Shown here: in pieces, positions 1 to 4,750 of the stretch | Layout of the letters: each line of letters begins with the position of its first letter | Position numbering within the stretch: the first letter of the stretch is position 1 | Origin: JAHFLV01 sp964367845 | GTDB taxonomy: Bacteria; Patescibacteriota; Minisyncoccia; Phycocordibacterales; DATGWK01 | Direction: 5' to 3' | Assembly (NCBI GenBank): GCA_964367845.1 | Contig: CAYIYW010000026.1 | Span: 1-8,895, forward strand | DNA: 8,895 nt | The notes under the pieces: model-generated | What the model was told of the DNA's origin: nothing | The model's database searches: none | Seen by the model: the letters and a program-made list of their open reading frames with translations, nothing else | Made by a program: the position numbers and the translations under genes

Positions 1-363
1 AACTTTCTCGATACCTTTATGCGTGCCCTTGCCGAGACGGCAGGAAAACGAGGTCGGAATGAACGTCGGCTCGAAAATCGGGTTGAGCACCTTAAAGACG
101 GCGTGATGCAGAACGCGGTCGCGTACCGACGCTTTGTGAATCCGGCGGAGCTTCGGGTCATGAATCCAAAAACCCTTGTACCCGCCATGACGATACGTTC
201 TGTTTTTCAGGTCGCGGTACAGATCAAATATGTTCTGCTCCAAGTTCACCTCAAACTCCGCTACGTCAGCCTTATTGTGCTTGTCGGATTTGAAAATCTC
301 CCACGCGCGGAAGAGTGCTTGCGGAGAAATTATCAGCCAATGTAAGTCGCGATAAATTTTCAT
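1..363 (-). CDS. DGR reverse transcriptase, N-terminal part (cut by window edge)
   Basis: The first 121 codons of a retron/group II intron-like reverse transcriptase are present; the gene runs off the left edge. It starts MKIYRDLHWLI and continues to GKGTHKGIEKV. The fingers-domain blocks of this family are clear: a helical N-terminus, then YRHGGYKGFWIHDPKLRRI at about residues 61-79, then the motif 1/2 region with VRDRVLHHAVF (about 84-94), NPIFEPTFI, and SFSCRLGKGTH. These match the N-terminal pattern of DGR reverse transcriptases, which copy TR RNA into adenine-mutagenised cDNA. The palm motif with the YxDD-type catalytic aspartates lies outside the window. Its start codon is separated by only 3 bp from that of avd, which is read the other way, and no Shine-Dalgarno sequence is visible. 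The family call is near certain from the neighbouring TR, VR and avd. Confidence 0.93.
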   Translation of the reverse strand, partial: MKIYRDLHWLIISPQALFRAWEIFKSDKHNKADVAEFEVNLEQNIFDLYRDLKNRTYRHGGYKGFWIHDPKLRRIHKASVRDRVLHHAVFKVLNPIFEPTFIPTSFSCRLGKGTHKGIEKV

Positions 364-366
364 GCT

Positions 367-720
367 ATGAACAATGATTTAGATATTCCCATATTCAAGA
401 GAACGTACGACCTCTACAAGGAGTTCTATATGTACCGCCTCTCGGTGCCAAAGCAGGACCGCTACACCCTGTGGCAGAAATCCGAGAGCTTACTCATCGA
501 AGTGCTCGAAGGCATCCTCTACGCAAGTCAGCAGTCGAAGTCCGAGAAGCTCCCGACGTTGGAGAAAACGAGCGTAAAGCTCAACTTCCTGCGCGTCTGC
601 GTCCGCCTCATGAAAGACGTAAAGGCGGTCGACGACAAGAAGTACGTCCTTATCGAGGCAAACCTCGACGAGATAGGTAGGATGCTCGGCGGCTGGATCA
701 AGTCCACGCGTGAGCGCTAA
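367..720 (+). CDS. avd: Avd-type DGR accessory protein (four-helix bundle)
   Basis: A 117-residue, helix-rich protein without signal peptide or membrane segment. The pattern fits four helices at about 8-26, 32-56, 58-86 and 90-113. The start IPIFKRTYDLYKEF, the central LPTLEKTSVKLNFL and the ending IGRMLGGWIKS are typical of the small four-helix proteins (Avd / 23S intervening-sequence-like family) next to DGR reverse transcriptases in CPR bacteria. In the Bordetella phage DGR, Avd forms a basic pentamer that binds the reverse transcriptase and template RNA and is needed for mutagenesis; the same role is inferred here. It is the only gene of the window on the plus strand, divergent from the reverse transcriptase with 3 bp between start codons, so the RNA from TR towards the reverse transcriptase would be antisense to it. 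No Shine-Dalgarno is visible. A hairpin follows directly after its stop. Confidence 0.88.
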   Translation: MNNDLDIPIFKRTYDLYKEFYMYRLSVPKQDRYTLWQKSESLLIEVLEGILYASQQSKSEKLPTLEKTSVKLNFLRVCVRLMKDVKAVDDKKYVLIEANLDEIGRMLGGWIKSTRER

Positions 721-722
721 CA

Positions 723-748
723 GAAACTCCCGCGCAGGCGGGAGTTTC
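723..748. other. Perfect 11-bp hairpin between avd stop and TR
   Basis: Arms 723-733 and 738-748 are perfect complements (GAAACTCCCGC and its reverse complement) with a 4-base loop GCAG. It begins 2 bp after the avd stop codon and ends 20 bp from the TR. Read on the plus strand the stem itself ends in TTT but no T-run follows, so it would be a weak terminator for avd. Read on the minus strand it is the first structure downstream of TR in the template RNA and could mark or protect that RNA. Bordetella phage-type DGRs have a tetraloop hairpin needed for retrohoming, but downstream of VR, not TR. The hairpin is certain; its role is open. Confidence 0.7.
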
Positions 749-768
749 CTTGGATGGAGGTGTGACTG

Positions 769-884
769 CCTGGCAGCCGACAGCCCGATGTTGCCGTTGC
801 GGTTGTCGTCGTTCCAGTTGTTGACGTTCAGACCCTTGGCATCGAAGTTGCCGACGTTGACACGGTTACCGTCCGAGTCGAGAT
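769..884 (-). repeat. DGR template repeat (TR)
   Basis: This 116-bp stretch aligns without gaps to VR at an offset of 510 bp. It has 30 adenines on the minus (template) strand. Eighteen of them differ in VR (10 A to G, 4 A to T, 4 A to C) and none of the 86 other bases differs. Read in the target frame it holds ten AAC codons; AAC can become many codons by adenine changes but never a stop. The 20 bp at the low-coordinate end (769-788) are identical to VR and would serve as the initiation-of-mutagenic-homology region that sets the direction of transfer. Homology ends at 885, where the first non-adenine mismatch appears. The TR is not part of a gene: its frame is closed by a stop at 922-924. 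Confidence 0.96.
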
Positions 885-1230
885 ATTGCCCGTTCCCATC
901 CGTGGCACCGGAACTTGAGGGTTACTGCCCGTGAAGGCCTATGTCCTCTCATTCCTGAATTTTATTCGGGAGCAGATTCCTTGCGGAACCATCTCCGCCA
1001 GAAACGGGCAAGAAGTTCTCTCCATCCCTTTTCGCGCTCTGCCGTGATCCGTAAACCACTGGCACTCCGGCGATCTCAAGGTGAGATATCCCGCGAGCGT
1101 GAACCGTAACCCACGCTACATTAGCAAGATAGTAAAAGTATATTTCGTTCGTATAGAAAATGAAAGAGCCCCCGGCAAACTTCCTTCGTCCTAGTTATCC
1201 ACAGGGACGAAAAAAAATTGCGCGGAGGCT
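885..1230. other. Intergenic stretch between TR and VR; probable leader of the template RNA
   Basis: No gene can be supported here. Short open frames exist on both strands (for example 915-1109 on the plus strand), but none has a recognisable product, a ribosome binding site or coding-like neighbours. As the TR is read on the minus strand, this stretch would be the 5' leader of the template RNA if transcription starts at the candidate promoter near 1137, or would be read through from the target gene. The part from 1120 to 1165 is AT-rich, unlike the GC-rich flanks. An exact TTATCCACA (DnaA-box sequence) at 1195-1203 sits in the loop of a weak hairpin (arms 1185-1191 and 1205-1211), and an A8 run follows at 1210-1217. 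Confidence 0.5.
1137..1164 (-). promoter_or_regulatory. Candidate promoter for template RNA
   Basis: The minus strand has TATACT (1137-1142), five of six matches to the -10 consensus, in a local AT-rich patch. The best -35 at 16-bp spacing is TTCATT (1159-1164), only three of six matches. Transcription from here would start near 1130 and reach TR after about 245 nt. The same TATACT hexamer is used in the much better promoter at 2185-2214. Weak support. Confidence 0.25.
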
Positions 1231-1267
1231 CAAGTATTCAAGAGGGACAAGCTCTCAAGGGATCAAG
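1231..1267. repeat. Five phased CAAG tetranucleotides beside VR
   Basis: CAAG occurs at 1231, 1239, 1248, 1256 and 1264, at spacings of 8, 9, 8 and 8 bp (CTTG on the coding strand). The array lies directly downstream of the target's stop codon (1270-1272) and 12 bp from the end of VR. No equivalent is next to TR. It could be a binding site array, part of the retrohoming target, or a chance pattern in a short region. Confidence 0.45.
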
Positions 1268-1269
1268 GA

Positions 1270-2043
1270 TCACTGCTTCCTGGCAGCCGACAGCCCGAAG
1301 CTGCCGTGGCGGTAGGCGTCGTCCCAGTAGCTGACGCACAGACCCCCGGCATCGAAGTCGCCGACGCGGACACGGCGACCGCCCGAGTCGAGATCCGAAC
1401 AGCGGACGTAGATGTTCTCGAACAGACGCTCGCCAGTGGCGAGGAAGTGGCCGATGATCGTGTAGACCACCACCTGAGCCTTCGGCGTTTCCTCGTCTTT
1501 CGAGAGGAGCGCCTGCTGTTCGTTCCACGTCTTGTTCGTCGAGTCGGCGATCGGGACCTTGCGGACCAACTGCCAACCGACCTCGCCCTTGTCCTTCGCG
1601 AACGCCTGCGTGTTGTACCAGGCGTCGTCGTGGTCGTGGCTGTAGAAGAGCTTGCGCTCGACCTTGCCGTGAATGTCGAGGATCGGCATCGGGAACACGG
1701 CGACGAGAACGTGCGTGTCTTTGCAGGACTTGAACACTTCCTCGGCGAACGGAACCTCGGCGAGATAGGCGAGCTGCTGCTTCGAGGGGTTAACCCCGAA
1801 GTGCTTGATCGCTTCCTCGACGCCGAAGAAGTTCGCGCCCATGATCGCACGGGCTTGCTTGTGGGACGTTGACGGCTCGAACCCTCCGTTGAGGATCAGA
1901 CTCACCACTTTCGCGGCGAGGTCATTGCCCTTCGAGTCGATGACCTTCTGGGCGAGTTCGTCGTTGAGGCCGGCGGCCTCGAGTTTGAGGAGCACTTCAT
2001 GCTCCTGGTGCACTGACAAAGTACGGCTCACGATGGTTTCCAT
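1270..2043 (-). CDS. DGR target (variable) protein
   Basis: A 257-residue protein whose C-terminal residues 217-255 are encoded by VR. The start METIVSRTL is set by a strong Shine-Dalgarno (2049-2056); a longer frame from 2139 would run through the leader hairpin and lacks this signal. No signal peptide or membrane segment is seen, so the protein appears cytoplasmic or is exported another way. Residues 1-100 look helical (LKLEAAGLNDELAQKVIDSKG), followed by a mixed region with GVEEAIKHFGVNPSKQQLAYL, a central FYSHDHDDAWYNTQ block, then IIGHFLATGERLFENIYVR before VR. The VR part (GGLCVSYWDDAYRHGSFGLSAAR) resembles C-type-lectin-fold variable domains of other DGR targets, which display altered residues on a stable scaffold; the fold is inferred. 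Ligand and biological role are unknown. Third codon positions are strongly G/C, unlike map or adk. Confidence 0.9.
   Translation of the reverse strand: METIVSRTLSVHQEHEVLLKLEAAGLNDELAQKVIDSKGNDLAAKVVSLILNGGFEPSTSHKQARAIMGANFFGVEEAIKHFGVNPSKQQLAYLAEVPFAEEVFKSCKDTHVLVAVFPMPILDIHGKVERKLFYSHDHDDAWYNTQAFAKDKGEVGWQLVRKVPIADSTNKTWNEQQALLSKDEETPKAQVVVYTIIGHFLATGERLFENIYVRCSDLDSGGRRVRVGDFDAGGLCVSYWDDAYRHGSFGLSAARKQ
1279..1394 (-). repeat. DGR variable repeat (VR)
   Basis: This is the 3' end of the target gene, stopping two codons before its stop. It matches TR at 98 of 116 positions. The 18 changes alter 14 residues and none is silent: template to present, in protein order, D221G, N223R, N226R, N229D, K233G, N236C, N238S, N239Y, N241D, D243A, N244Y, N246H, N248S and I249F. 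All ten template asparagines are changed. The unchanged scaffold includes G222, V225, V227, G228, F230, L235, V237, W240, G247, G250 and L251. The final 20 bp (1279-1298) are identical to TR. Confidence 0.96.
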
Positions 2044-2048
2044 CGCAT

Positions 2049-2056
2049 ACCTCCTT
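2049..2056 (-). promoter_or_regulatory. Strong Shine-Dalgarno of the DGR target gene
   Basis: The minus strand reads AAGGAGGT, a near-perfect anti-16S match, five bases before the ATG at 2043. It fixes the start at 2043 rather than at the in-frame ATG at 2139. It stands out because the other genes of the window have weak or no Shine-Dalgarno. Confidence 0.88.
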
Positions 2057-2099
2057 TTTAAGTGCCGGATTCGCTCCAGCGGTTGCGGCCAGTCTCTGC

Positions 2100-2153
2100 A
2101 TGAGACGAGCTTTTTAAAACCTACGAAGGTAGGGCGCAAAAAGCTCGTCTCAT
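2100..2153. other. Long hairpin in the leader of the DGR target gene
   Basis: Arms 2100-2115 and 2138-2153 are perfect 16-bp complements (ATGAGACGAGCTTTTT and its reverse complement). The 22-base loop carries a second hairpin (2120-2124 with 2129-2133, CCTAC/GTAGG, loop GAAG). Outside, 2097-2099 can pair with 2155-2157 across a one-base bulge. It lies between the promoter at 2185-2214 and the ribosome binding site at 2049-2056, so it would be in the 5' untranslated RNA. No T-run follows on the minus strand, which argues against a simple terminator. It may stabilise or gate the mRNA, or be a small palindromic repeat element. Confidence 0.8.
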
Positions 2154-2184
2154 AGCATGACCCTTATCAAAGAACTACAGTGTG

Positions 2185-2214
2185 AGTATATCATATGACA
2201 ATGGTACTTGTCAA
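2185..2214 (-). promoter_or_regulatory. Near-consensus sigma-70 promoter for the DGR target gene
   Basis: On the minus strand a perfect -35 TTGACA (2209-2214) is followed after 18 bp by TATACT (2185-2190), which is preceded by TGA, giving an extended -10 (TGnTATACT). Transcription would begin near 2178, about 135 nt before the start codon. It is the best promoter in the window and suggests strong expression of the target gene. Confidence 0.8.
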
Positions 2215-2263
2215 GCTCATCGTGGAAATTCTTATTTAAAAGGTAGGGAAAGCTAGAAATTGT

Positions 2264-3637
2264 CTACAACTCAATCTCATACTTCCTCCCCTTCTCGGGA
2301 GCCACGGCATTAAGCCCAAGATTGTCGCGAATCCGCTGGACCAAAAACAGCGTGCTTTTGGGTTCGCCATGAACGACAAAAATCTGCTCTATGGAATCTT
2401 TCGCCTCGCCAACAAATTCAAGAAGACCCTCCGAATCCTTGTGGGCCGAAAAACCTTCAATGCTCTCAATTTTCGCGCGAACCGAAACTTCTTCGCCGTT
2501 GATGACAACCGTTTTTTGGCCCTCGGCAATGGCCCGGCCGAGCGTGCCCAATGACTGATAGCCGGTTATAAGCAGGGTCGTGTTCGGGTCAGGCAATAAA
2601 TTAATTTCATGGGCCGGAACGCGGCCGCCGACGGACATGCCCGACCCTGCGATAATGATTTTCGGACCGGCGATTTTTTCTATCGTTTTGGATTCAAAGT
2701 TATTGGCGACAACCTTCAATTTCGGAAAAGAAAAAATGTCGTCGCCACGCTCGTAATGTTTTTTGGCAGTTTCGTTAAAAAGCTCTTTTGATGATTCGTA
2801 TATTGGGGTCAGTCGTGATGCCAGAGGTGAATCCAAATAGACGGGCACGGTGCCGTCCATCCCGCCATTTTCTATCAAATTATTGAGTTGATACAAAATA
2901 ATATGCGCCCGCTCCAAAGAAAAAACCGGAATAAGAAGGGTGCCTCGGTTTTTAATCACCCCCGAAACGATATCGGCAAATTTTTGCTCGGCTAATTCTC
3001 TTGATTGGTGGGTTCGGTCGCCGTAAGTGCTGTCAAGCACAAGATAGTTGCAACCGGTCGCCGGCTCGGCGTCACGGACAATCGGCGACGGCGAATTGCC
3101 GAGGTCACCGGTAAAAATTATGCTCCGGCCGTTTCGGCTGATTTCCACCATCGCCGACCCCAAGATGTGTCCGGCGTCCAGAAACTCGCAGGTTACGCCA
3201 GCCAAAATTTCAAACGACTCGCGATACGGCTTTGTTTCCCAAATTGAAAAGGCCTTCAAAATATCTTCCTGCCCGTACAGAGTTTGCCCGTCGCCTCGCT
3301 TGCGAGCGTCATCCGCCATTATTTTTAAGGTGTCTTCAAGCATTACCGCCGCGATTTCTTTGGTCTGCCGAGTGGAGAAAATTTGGCCGGCAAAGCCATC
3401 TTTTATTAACTTTGGAATCCGGCCGATGTGGTCAATGTGAGCGTGGGTAACAAGAAGAACATCAATTTTTGCCGGGTCATACGGGAACGGTTCGCGGTTT
3501 TTTTCATGAGCCGGCCCGCCGCCTTGAAACATCCCGCAATCCACGAGCAGATTACCAATGTCGGGCATTTCAAGCATAAAATTGGAACCTGTCACCGTAC
3601 CAACTCCGCCCCAAAAAGTCAGGTTTGATTTTTGCAT
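2264..3637 (-). CDS. Metallo-beta-lactamase / beta-CASP ribonuclease (CPSF-like RNA exonuclease)
   Basis: A 457-residue soluble protein of the YSH1/CPSF-73-like family, zinc-dependent nucleases that cut or trim RNA. The metallo-beta-lactamase zinc site is complete: HAHIDH at 65-70 (H65, H67, D69, H70), H157 in DAGHILGSA, D178 in FTGDLG, and H424 in VHGEP near the end. The beta-CASP insert is recognised by LDSTYGDRTH (201-210), the SGMSVGGRVPAHE block with H343, and FSAHKD with H399. The N-terminus FWGGVGTVTGSNF is typical of the family, which supports the start. No signal peptide is present, so it acts in the cytoplasm, most likely in RNA decay or processing. It stands alone, with 421 bp upstream and the DGR downstream. 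A -10-like hexamer 6 bp before the ATG suggests a leaderless transcript. The exact substrate cannot be read from the sequence. Confidence 0.93.
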   Translation of the reverse strand: MQKSNLTFWGGVGTVTGSNFMLEMPDIGNLLVDCGMFQGGGPAHEKNREPFPYDPAKIDVLLVTHAHIDHIGRIPKLIKDGFAGQIFSTRQTKEIAAVMLEDTLKIMADDARKRGDGQTLYGQEDILKAFSIWETKPYRESFEILAGVTCEFLDAGHILGSAMVEISRNGRSIIFTGDLGNSPSPIVRDAEPATGCNYLVLDSTYGDRTHQSRELAEQKFADIVSGVIKNRGTLLIPVFSLERAHIILYQLNNLIENGGMDGTVPVYLDSPLASRLTPIYESSKELFNETAKKHYERGDDIFSFPKLKVVANNFESKTIEKIAGPKIIIAGSGMSVGGRVPAHEINLLPDPNTTLLITGYQSLGTLGRAIAEGQKTVVINGEEVSVRAKIESIEGFSAHKDSEGLLEFVGEAKDSIEQIFVVHGEPKSTLFLVQRIRDNLGLNAVAPEKGRKYEIEL

Positions 3638-3643
3638 CCTTTA

Positions 3644-3649
3644 ATCATA
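3644..3649 (-). promoter_or_regulatory. -10-like hexamer next to the beta-CASP nuclease start
   Basis: The minus strand reads TATGAT, five of six matches to TATAAT, ending 6 bases before the ATG at 3637. Transcription would start at or next to the A of the start codon, giving a leaderless mRNA. No good -35 is found at 16-18 bp. The AAAGG between hexamer and ATG abuts the ATG and is too close to serve as a normal ribosome binding site. Confidence 0.4.
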
Positions 3650-3675
3650 ACGGAAATTGACTCCGCGACATAACA

Positions 3676-3755
3676 AAAACCCCCACCATTTCTGGCCTCT
3701 AGAAATTTGCGCTGAGCGCGTTCTGTTTCTAAAGACAAAAAATGGTGAGGGTTTT
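3676..3755. other. Intergenic hairpin with 16-bp arms, upstream of the beta-CASP nuclease gene
   Basis: Arms 3676-3691 and 3740-3755 pair over 16 bp with a single mismatch (3683 with 3748). The inner 48 bases hold further pairing: AGAAA (3701-3705) with TTTCT (3726-3730), and a small GCGCTGAGCGC hairpin (3709-3719). Neither side is followed by a clear T-run. It lies 38 bp upstream of the nuclease start and belongs to the set of nested hairpins seen in other gaps of this window. Confidence 0.65.
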
Positions 3756-4058
3756 GAGGGGTTATTCTCTGATATACCCTAGTGTTAATCTAGGTGGGTG
3801 CCCGCAGATGCAAACGTCAGAACGTGAGCTCATTGGTATGCAAAAATATAGGGCTCCCTATATATTGATTTAATCTAGATTATATCTCAAATAACCCTAG
3901 TGTAATTTTAGAAAACTAAATTATAAAAATCAACAGCAAAACCCCACTGGAACACGCCCGACGCCAAAAAGTAATTAGAGAAATTTGTTTAATTTATGGA
4001 GTAGAGCGAATCGGCCGTGTTAAACAACAGAAATCGGCCTTAAAAAGATTAGCGCAAC
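3756..4058. other. AT-rich intergenic DNA with palindromes and short repeats
   Basis: No gene, tRNA or terminator can be supported between the hairpin at 3676-3755 and the ndk stop. Visible structure: CCTAG/CTAGG flanking 7 bp (3778-3794), the 12-bp palindrome TAATCTAGATTA (3871-3882), whose half TAATCTAG also occurs at 3786-3793, the hairpin ATATAGGG-CT-CCCTATAT (3846-3863), and CCCTAGTGT twice (3777-3785 and 3895-3903). AATCGGCC is repeated directly (4009-4016 and 4032-4039) just after the ndk end. A start-less open frame on the plus strand (3920-4084) reads like a peptide but cannot be called a gene. Confidence 0.5.
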
Positions 4059-4697
4059 CTATTCCAAAATTCCGTCCAGATTGACGTCGTAAATGATTTG
4101 TTCCTGAACAAGGCGATAGTCGGTAATTTCGCGTTCGTCAAACCAGTGCTTTATTTCCTTTTCCGCTTCTGCCGTGGAACCGGACGCATGAACGAGATTT
4201 CTAATCGCTCGTCCATCGGCATCCGACATTGTGTATGAATCAAGAACATAATCGCCCCGAATCGTTCCGACATCGGTGGCGAGCGGTTCCGTTCCGCCGA
4301 CAATTTTCCTGACAATCGCCACGGCGTGCGCCCCTTCCCAGACCATCATGATAACCGGTCCGCTCGTCAGATATTTCTTTAAATGTTCCAGAATAATCGC
4401 CGTAATTTCCAAAGGGTTTTCCGAAGGCGGTTTTTCGCCTTTATCCCGAGCGGCCTTGATGCGTTTTTCACCGGTTACTCGTCTCCAATTTGGGTCAAGA
4501 GTGTAATGTTTTTCAACCATTTCCGCCGACGGCACTGTCATTTTCAACCCAACCAGCTTCAATCCGACCCTTTCATGCCTTTTGATAATTTCGCCAACAA
4601 GAGACCTCTGAACACCGTCTGGTTTGATGATTACAAGAGTTCTTTCTTTTTTAGGGTGAACAGGAGAATGGTTTTGTCGGCGGTTTTTTGAAGTCAT
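4059..4697 (-). CDS. ndk: Nucleoside diphosphate kinase, enlarged form
   Basis: Transfers the gamma-phosphate from ATP to other nucleoside diphosphates through a phosphohistidine, balancing (d)NTP pools in the cytoplasm. ERTLVIIKPDGVQRSLVGEII (18-38) is the classical NDK start with the nucleotide-binding lysine K25. YVLDSYTMSDADGRAIRNLVHASGS (150-174) carries the catalytic histidine H170 in N-x-x-H; the following ASGS replaces the usual G/S-SDS. The protein has 212 residues against about 130-155 for common NDKs. The excess is a 17-residue basic N-terminal extension, an insert at about 70-100 (RRVTGEKRIKAARDKGEKPPSENP), and a C-terminal tail of about 20 residues. The gene stands alone; a terminator upstream isolates it from the ribosomal operon, so it needs its own promoter. 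A start at 4697 has no Shine-Dalgarno; no ATG or GTG lies nearer the family start. Confidence 0.94.
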   Translation of the reverse strand: MTSKNRRQNHSPVHPKKERTLVIIKPDGVQRSLVGEIIKRHERVGLKLVGLKMTVPSAEMVEKHYTLDPNWRRVTGEKRIKAARDKGEKPPSENPLEITAIILEHLKKYLTSGPVIMMVWEGAHAVAIVRKIVGGTEPLATDVGTIRGDYVLDSYTMSDADGRAIRNLVHASGSTAEAEKEIKHWFDEREITDYRLVQEQIIYDVNLDGILE

Positions 4698-4750
4698 GGG
4701 GAATTATTTTTTTCTGACGGCTCGTAATGATTGTTGTAGTAATGCGTTTC

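Larger units (their letters stand above)
1..2214 (-). mobile_element. Diversity-generating retroelement (DGR) cassette
   Basis: The parts of a DGR lie together here: a reverse transcriptase (1-363, partial), an Avd-type accessory protein (367-720, opposite strand), a template repeat (769-884) and a target gene (1270-2043) that ends in a variable repeat (1279-1394) and has its own promoter (2185-2214). In known DGRs the TR is transcribed, copied by the reverse transcriptase with errors at adenines, and the cDNA replaces VR, so only the target's C-terminus changes. The pattern of TR/VR differences, all on template adenines, shows directly that this has happened here. TR and VR are direct repeats on the minus strand. 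The catalytic YxDD part of the reverse transcriptase is beyond the window, so its intactness cannot be judged. Other targets elsewhere in the genome are possible. Confidence 0.95.

Noticed and set aside
19..345. Open frame of 108 codons on the plus strand
   Set aside because: Antisense to the reverse transcriptase, whose motifs on the minus strand are clear.
915..1109. Open frame of 64 codons on the plus strand between TR and VR
   Set aside because: No recognisable product, no ribosome site, and it lies in the probable template RNA leader.
1195..1203. Exact TTATCCACA, the consensus DnaA box, between TR and VR
   Set aside because: A single box without neighbours, AT-rich unwinding repeats or dnaA/dnaN genes is not evidence for an origin; a 9-mer can occur by chance.
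1185..1217. Terminator downstream of the DGR target gene
   Set aside because: The 7-bp stem at 1185-1211 has a 13-base loop, and on the minus strand the T8 run comes before it, not after it; no stable stem directly precedes the T-run.
769..1394. TR and VR as a plain duplication or a CRISPR-like repeat pair
   Set aside because: Only two copies, no spacer array, and the differences are confined to adenines of one copy, which a plain duplication would not give.
1263..1850. Open frame of 195 codons on the minus strand, very rich in Ser and Arg
   Set aside because: Off-frame shadow of the target gene; the composition is typical of a shifted GC-rich frame.
1306..1872. Open frame of 188 codons on the plus strand
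   Set aside because: It is antisense to the DGR target gene and stays open because that gene is rich in G/C at third positions; the minus-strand frame has the promoter, Shine-Dalgarno and VR.
2044..2139. Longer target protein starting at the ATG at 2139 (289 residues)
   Set aside because: The extension would be coded by the leader hairpin and lacks a ribosome site, whereas the ATG at 2043 has a near-perfect Shine-Dalgarno.
3756..4058. tRNA or other structured RNA gene in the large gap
   Set aside because: No cloverleaf with T-loop, anticodon arm and acceptor stem can be drawn, and no known RNA motif is recognised.
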